8,178 nucleotides of DNA, taken from Candidatus Portnoyibacteriota bacterium (GTDB taxonomy: Bacteria; Patescibacteriota; Minisyncoccia; Portnoybacterales; GWB1-42-6). Shown here piece by piece: positions 5,462 to 8,178 of the stretch. Each line of letters starts with the position of its first letter. Within the stretch, counting starts at the first letter, position 1. The DNA lies in the NCBI GenBank assembly GCA_028717445.1, contig JAQUNU010000030.1, forward strand, positions 1 through 8,178, written 5' to 3'. The notes under the pieces were generated by a model, which made no database searches, had not been told where the DNA came from, and saw nothing but the letters and a program-made list of their open reading frames with translations. A program made the translations under genes and the position numbers.

Positions 5462-6529
5462 TTAACCCCTCAACTTCTGCAGCGCCCTCTCCGCCTCCTC
5501 TTTCTTTTCCTCTGCCTCCATTATCGCCTTCAGGCGCTTGTGCTCTTTCATTTTCAATTCGTATTCCTTGAGCAACCACCCGGCCGCCGAGCCAATATAG
5601 CAGGCCTCATTAATCGTGGCGACTTTACGTTTTTTCAAAACCGGAGAGCTGCCCGGCCAAAGCTCGTTTCGCAAAGCAATCTCCTCGAGCTTGGCCAAGC
5701 ACGCCTTGTCAAACGAGAGGAGCCGCTGTTCTGGCCGCAAAACGTCAAAACGGTCCAGCTTTGAAAGAACCTCAATTGTCCATGGCTTGGCCGAATCAAG
5801 CCGAGATCTCGTCCGGGCATTATAACTTCTTATCTTTTCCTGACGCTCTGCCTCATACCATGTTTCAATCTTTATTTCCTGCCATTCCCAGATAAATTCG
5901 GCCAGATTCAGAAGAAATCCCACGGCCGACTCCTCATAATGAGGGCGTTTTTCGTTCCGATAAGAAAGATTGCGGATTTCCACGGTCTGACTGCCTAACC
6001 TTTCGCTTTCGGCCCTGAAAAAATCCTGAATCACGGGGAAAAGATTTTCGGAGACAATGACTTCTTCCCAGACCGGCAAAAACGAACGGACGCGAGATTC
6101 TTTCAGTTCCGTCTTGAAAAAGTTCTGAGCAAGCACAGTAAAAGCCTTCAGAGCCACTTCCCGACGGATTTCGCTCGGCCTTTTGTCCTCCCAGTTTCCT
6201 CTCTCCGGGTTATAAACCCGATAATTTGTTTTTCTATCCCCCGAAAGAGTAAGCAAATTGTCATTACACCAGCCATCGGCAATGGCAAAACAGAATATCA
6301 GCCGGTCTGTCCCGTCAAACTTTTTTTCGGCATACTCGCGCTTCTCCAAGGGCATCTCAAAAATACAATGAAGAAGTCCGAGCATCTGCTTTGAGGTTTT
6401 GGCCTCCTGCCAAAGTTCAAACCATTCAACCAAATTCTGAGGTGGCCGAATTTCCCGGCTGAAATTATTATGAAGCATCATCTCCTGAATCAATACTCCC
6501 TTGTCCATATCTTTTGTCAAAGTACTCAT
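5462..6529 (-). CDS. Unrecognised 355-residue protein with C-terminal coiled coil
   Basis: I do not recognise a named family. The gene is well supported: a long open frame, a canonical AAGGAGG seven bases before the ATG, a near-consensus promoter and a terminator. The protein is soluble-looking, with no signal peptide or membrane segment, and is mostly helical. It is rich in Trp (about eleven) and charged residues. A compact segment ATINEACYIGSAAGWLLKE (304-322) leads into a Lys/Glu-rich coiled coil (about 318-353). I have the impression that orphan proteins with a similar SxAAWLLK-plus-coiled-coil ending occur in Parcubacteria; this is from memory and unverified. There is no catalytic motif I can name; Cys residues are few and scattered. 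It is divergent from valS and convergent with aspS, so it forms a one-gene unit. Its unusually strong initiation signals suggest substantial expression. Function unknown. Confidence 0.85.
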   Translation of the reverse strand: MSTLTKDMDKGVLIQEMMLHNNFSREIRPPQNLVEWFELWQEAKTSKQMLGLLHCIFEMPLEKREYAEKKFDGTDRLIFCFAIADGWCNDNLLTLSGDRKTNYRVYNPERGNWEDKRPSEIRREVALKAFTVLAQNFFKTELKESRVRSFLPVWEEVIVSENLFPVIQDFFRAESERLGSQTVEIRNLSYRNEKRPHYEESAVGFLLNLAEFIWEWQEIKIETWYEAERQEKIRSYNARTRSRLDSAKPWTIEVLSKLDRFDVLRPEQRLLSFDKACLAKLEEIALRNELWPGSSPVLKKRKVATINEACYIGSAAGWLLKEYELKMKEHKRLKAIMEAEEKKEEAERALQKLRG

Positions 6530-6548
6530 AACACATCCTCCTTGTGTT
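6530..6548 (-). promoter_or_regulatory. Shine-Dalgarno displayed in a hairpin loop before the orphan gene
   Basis: On the - strand, AACACA, AGGAGGA, TGTGTT: six-base perfect arms enclose the SD core as a seven-base loop, and the ATG follows directly after the 3' arm. The SD (AAGGAGG, 6543-6537) has ideal spacing. The A before AGGAGG is in the arm. The stem is AT-rich and weak, so it may tune rather than block translation. Confidence 0.6.
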
Positions 6549-6558
6549 GGGGTTATGC

Positions 6559-6574
6559 CCTGCGCTGTGGCAGG
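6559..6574 (-). other. Small GC hairpin in the leader of the orphan gene
   Basis: CCTGC and GCAGG (6559-6563 and 6570-6574) pair around six bases. It lies in the predicted transcribed leader, about 10 bases upstream of the SD hairpin, so the roughly 56-base leader could hold two consecutive hairpins. It matches no riboswitch I know, and five base pairs could occur by chance. Confidence 0.3.
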
Positions 6575-6591
6575 ACGAGTCTGATTGACGA

Positions 6592-6620
6592 ATTATATAG
6601 ATTTTTATTTTTAAAGTCAA
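6592..6620 (-). promoter_or_regulatory. Near-consensus promoter of the orphan gene
   Basis: On the - strand, TTGACT (6620-6615), 17 bases, perfect TATAAT (6597-6592). The predicted start is near 6585, giving a leader of about 56 bases. It lies back to back with the valS promoter-like element, whose -35 box begins 4 bases away at 6624. Confidence 0.75.
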
Positions 6621-6623
6621 CGA

Positions 6624-6651
6624 TTGAAAATTCCGCGTTTTTGTGTTAATT
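6624..6651 (+). promoter_or_regulatory. Promoter-like element of valS
   Basis: TTGAAA (6624-6629), 16 bases, TTAATT (6646-6651), with TTTTTGTG before the second box, as upstream of aspS. The predicted start is near 6658, only about 2 bases before the valS ATG, so the mRNA would be almost leaderless. The second box matches TATAAT poorly; the support is the repeated arrangement. Confidence 0.5.
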
Positions 6652-6659
6652 TCTAAACT

Positions 6660-8178
6660 ATGGAACCGCAATATAATCCCCAAGAAACTGAAAAAGAAAT
6701 CTATAGATTCTGGGAAGAAGGCGGTTTTTTTAATCCGGACAATATAAAAAGCGACAAAAAATTCTGTATCACCATTCCGCCGCCCAATGTGACGGGTTCT
6801 TTGCACATGGGCCATGCGCTCAACGCCTGCATCCAGGACGTTTTGATCCGTCAAAAAAGAATGCAGGGTTTTAAAACTTTATGGCTCGCGGGAACCGATC
6901 ACGCCGGCATCGCCACCCAGAATGTGGTTGAAAAAAAATTAAAAAAAGAAGGCAAATCAAGATTTGATTTGGGCCGCGAAGAATTTGTCAAACGAATCTG
7001 GGCTTGGAAAGAAGAATACGGTGATATTATTTTGGCCCAATTAAAAACTCTAGGCGCCTCCTGCGACTGGTCGCGTGTCCGCTTTACCATGGACGATCGC
7101 TACACCAAGGCCGTGCAGGAATCGTTTTTAAAATATTTTGAAAAAGGCTGGATTTATCGCGGCAAAAGGGTGATTAACTGGTGCCCCAGATGCCAAACAA
7201 GCCTCTCGGATTTGGAATTGGAATACAAAGAGGAAAAAAGCAATTTGTGGTTTATTAAATATCCGATTGTTGGCGAAGAAGGAAAATTCGTGATCGTGGC
7301 CACCACCCGGCCAGAAACCATGCTCGGGGACACGGCTGTGGCCATTAATCCGGAAGATGAAAGATATAAAGGATTTGTCGGTAAAAAACTGGTTCTGCCA
7401 CTCGTCGACCGCGAAATTCCGATTGTGGAAGATCGGCTGATTGATAAAGAATTTGGCACTGGCGCGGTTAAGGTCACGCCGGCTCATGATTTAACCGACT
7501 ATGAAATCGGCCAGAAGAATAACCTAGAAATTATTCAGGTCATTGATGAAAAAGCGCGAATGAATGAAAACGCGCCCGAAAAATACCGCGGCCTCAAAAC
7601 CAAAGAAGCCAGAGAAAAAATCGTTGAAGATTTAAATCAGGCCGGATTAATTGAGAAAATCGAAGAGTATAATCACGAAATTCCCAAATGCTACCGCTGC
7701 GATTCGGATGTCCAGCTCATCCCTTCCGAACAGTGGTTCGTCAAAATGACAGAGCTGGCCAAGGCCGCCGCGGCCCCGGTCGAAGAAGGGAAAATAAAAT
7801 TCCATCCCGAACGCTGGCGAGATATTTATTTAAATTGGCTAAAGACTGCCCGCGATTGGTGCATTTCGCGTCAAATCTGGTGGGGCCACCGGCTGCCGGT
7901 TTGGTTTTGCGAAAAAGAAGAGGGGAAATATTTTGTTTCAATTGAAAATCCTGAAAAATGCCAGGTCTGCGGCTCTTGCGAGCCTCGACAATCAGAAGAT
8001 GTTTTTGACACCTGGTTTTCCTCTGCCCTCTGGCCATTTGCCACACTGGGCTGGCCCGAAAAGACCAAAGACTTAGAAGAATTCTATCCGACCGATGTCC
8101 TCTCCACCGCCCGCGACATCATAAATTTGTGGGTCGCTCGAATGGTATTTTCGGGTATTCAGCTGGCCGGCGACATTC
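6660..8178 (+). CDS. valS: Valyl-tRNA synthetase, N-terminal 506 residues (3' end outside window)
   Basis: The frame stays open from ATG 6660 to the window end, about half of a usual ValRS (roughly 880-950 residues). This class I enzyme attaches valine to tRNA-Val and edits mischarged threonine. Visible are PPPNVTGSLHMGHAL with the HIGH-type signature HMGH (49-52), AGTDHAGIATQ (77-87), a CPRC site (175-178), the CP1 editing-domain motif TTRPETMLGDTAVAINP (215-231), CYRC (344-347), the ARDWCISRQIWWGHRLPVWF block (397-416) and VFDTWFSSALWPF (448-460). The KMSKS loop, anticodon-binding domain and C-terminal coiled coil lie beyond the window. The last visible part, TDVLSTARDIINLWVARM, differs from the common TDVLVTGYDIIFFWVARM. 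No SD precedes the ATG, consistent with a leaderless transcript. Confidence 0.96.
   Translation, partial: MEPQYNPQETEKEIYRFWEEGGFFNPDNIKSDKKFCITIPPPNVTGSLHMGHALNACIQDVLIRQKRMQGFKTLWLAGTDHAGIATQNVVEKKLKKEGKSRFDLGREEFVKRIWAWKEEYGDIILAQLKTLGASCDWSRVRFTMDDRYTKAVQESFLKYFEKGWIYRGKRVINWCPRCQTSLSDLELEYKEEKSNLWFIKYPIVGEEGKFVIVATTRPETMLGDTAVAINPEDERYKGFVGKKLVLPLVDREIPIVEDRLIDKEFGTGAVKVTPAHDLTDYEIGQKNNLEIIQVIDEKARMNENAPEKYRGLKTKEAREKIVEDLNQAGLIEKIEEYNHEIPKCYRCDSDVQLIPSEQWFVKMTELAKAAAAPVEEGKIKFHPERWRDIYLNWLKTARDWCISRQIWWGHRLPVWFCEKEEGKYFVSIENPEKCQVCGSCEPRQSEDVFDTWFSSALWPFATLGWPEKTKDLEEFYPTDVLSTARDIINLWVARMVFSGIQLAGDI

Noticed and set aside
5454..5465. TTAATGCATTAA palindrome at the end of the orphan gene
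   Set aside because: It is short, AT-rich and overlaps a stop codon; no second copy or role is visible.
6468..6854. 128-residue - strand frame across the orphan gene start and valS start
   Set aside because: It overlaps two supported genes and both promoters and has no ribosome binding site; its sequence reads as a shadow of valS.
7128..8068. Several - strand frames and a + strand frame (7688-7945) within valS
   Set aside because: The valS frame carries all the class I motifs; the others are shadows.
1..8178. CRISPR array, tRNA or rRNA genes, insertion sequences
   Set aside because: No regularly spaced repeats, cloverleaf-type sequences, transposase motifs or terminal repeats were seen on reading both strands.

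Overview
The window looks like a chromosomal segment of an uncultured bacterium, most likely of the Candidate Phyla Radiation / Patescibacteria (Parcubacteria-like). The indications are compact, moderately AT-rich DNA in the standard genetic code, many AAA/GAA/ATT codons, class-specific aminoacyl-tRNA synthetases of unusual form, several genes without Shine-Dalgarno (SD) sequences, and an orphan protein with a lysine/glutamate coiled-coil tail. This placement is inference; no rRNA or other phylogenetic marker is present.

Left part (1-1783, + strand): an operon tail that looks like a ribosomally synthesised, post-translationally modified peptide (RiPP) locus. It holds the end of one radical SAM/SPASM protein, a complete second radical SAM/SPASM protein overlapping it, and then a 46-residue peptide gene with a CxxC motif. 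The peptide gene sits behind an essentially perfect SD, and a strong hairpin terminator follows at once. The peptide is the likely substrate of the two enzymes. This is the most interesting system in the window.

Second part (1786-3290, + strand): a near-consensus promoter (TTGATA-17-TATAAT) drives a two-gene unit. The first gene is a polymerase-beta-fold nucleotidyltransferase. The second is a nucleoside 2-deoxyribosyltransferase/DNPH1-like protein whose catalytic Glu is Gln and whose C-terminus resembles a ribbon-helix-helix DNA-binding module. The unit ends in a perfect palindrome shared with the convergent methyltransferase gene (3281-3883, - strand); the stop codons of both genes are the two ends of that palindrome.

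Right part (3884-8178): aspS (+), encoding a short AspRS without the usual GAD insertion; a bidirectional terminator; an unrecognised 355-residue protein (-); and the first half of valS (+), cut by the window end. Upstream of aspS and valS lies the same promoter-like arrangement, TTGAWA-16 nt-TTARTT with a common TTTTTGTG before the second box. The valS copy predicts an almost leaderless mRNA. The orphan gene is divergent from valS, has its own near-consensus promoter and presents its SD in the loop of a small hairpin.

No tRNA, rRNA, CRISPR array, insertion sequence or integrase is visible. No gene-free stretch exceeds 300 bases; the longest are 3884-4017 and 6530-6659, both described below.
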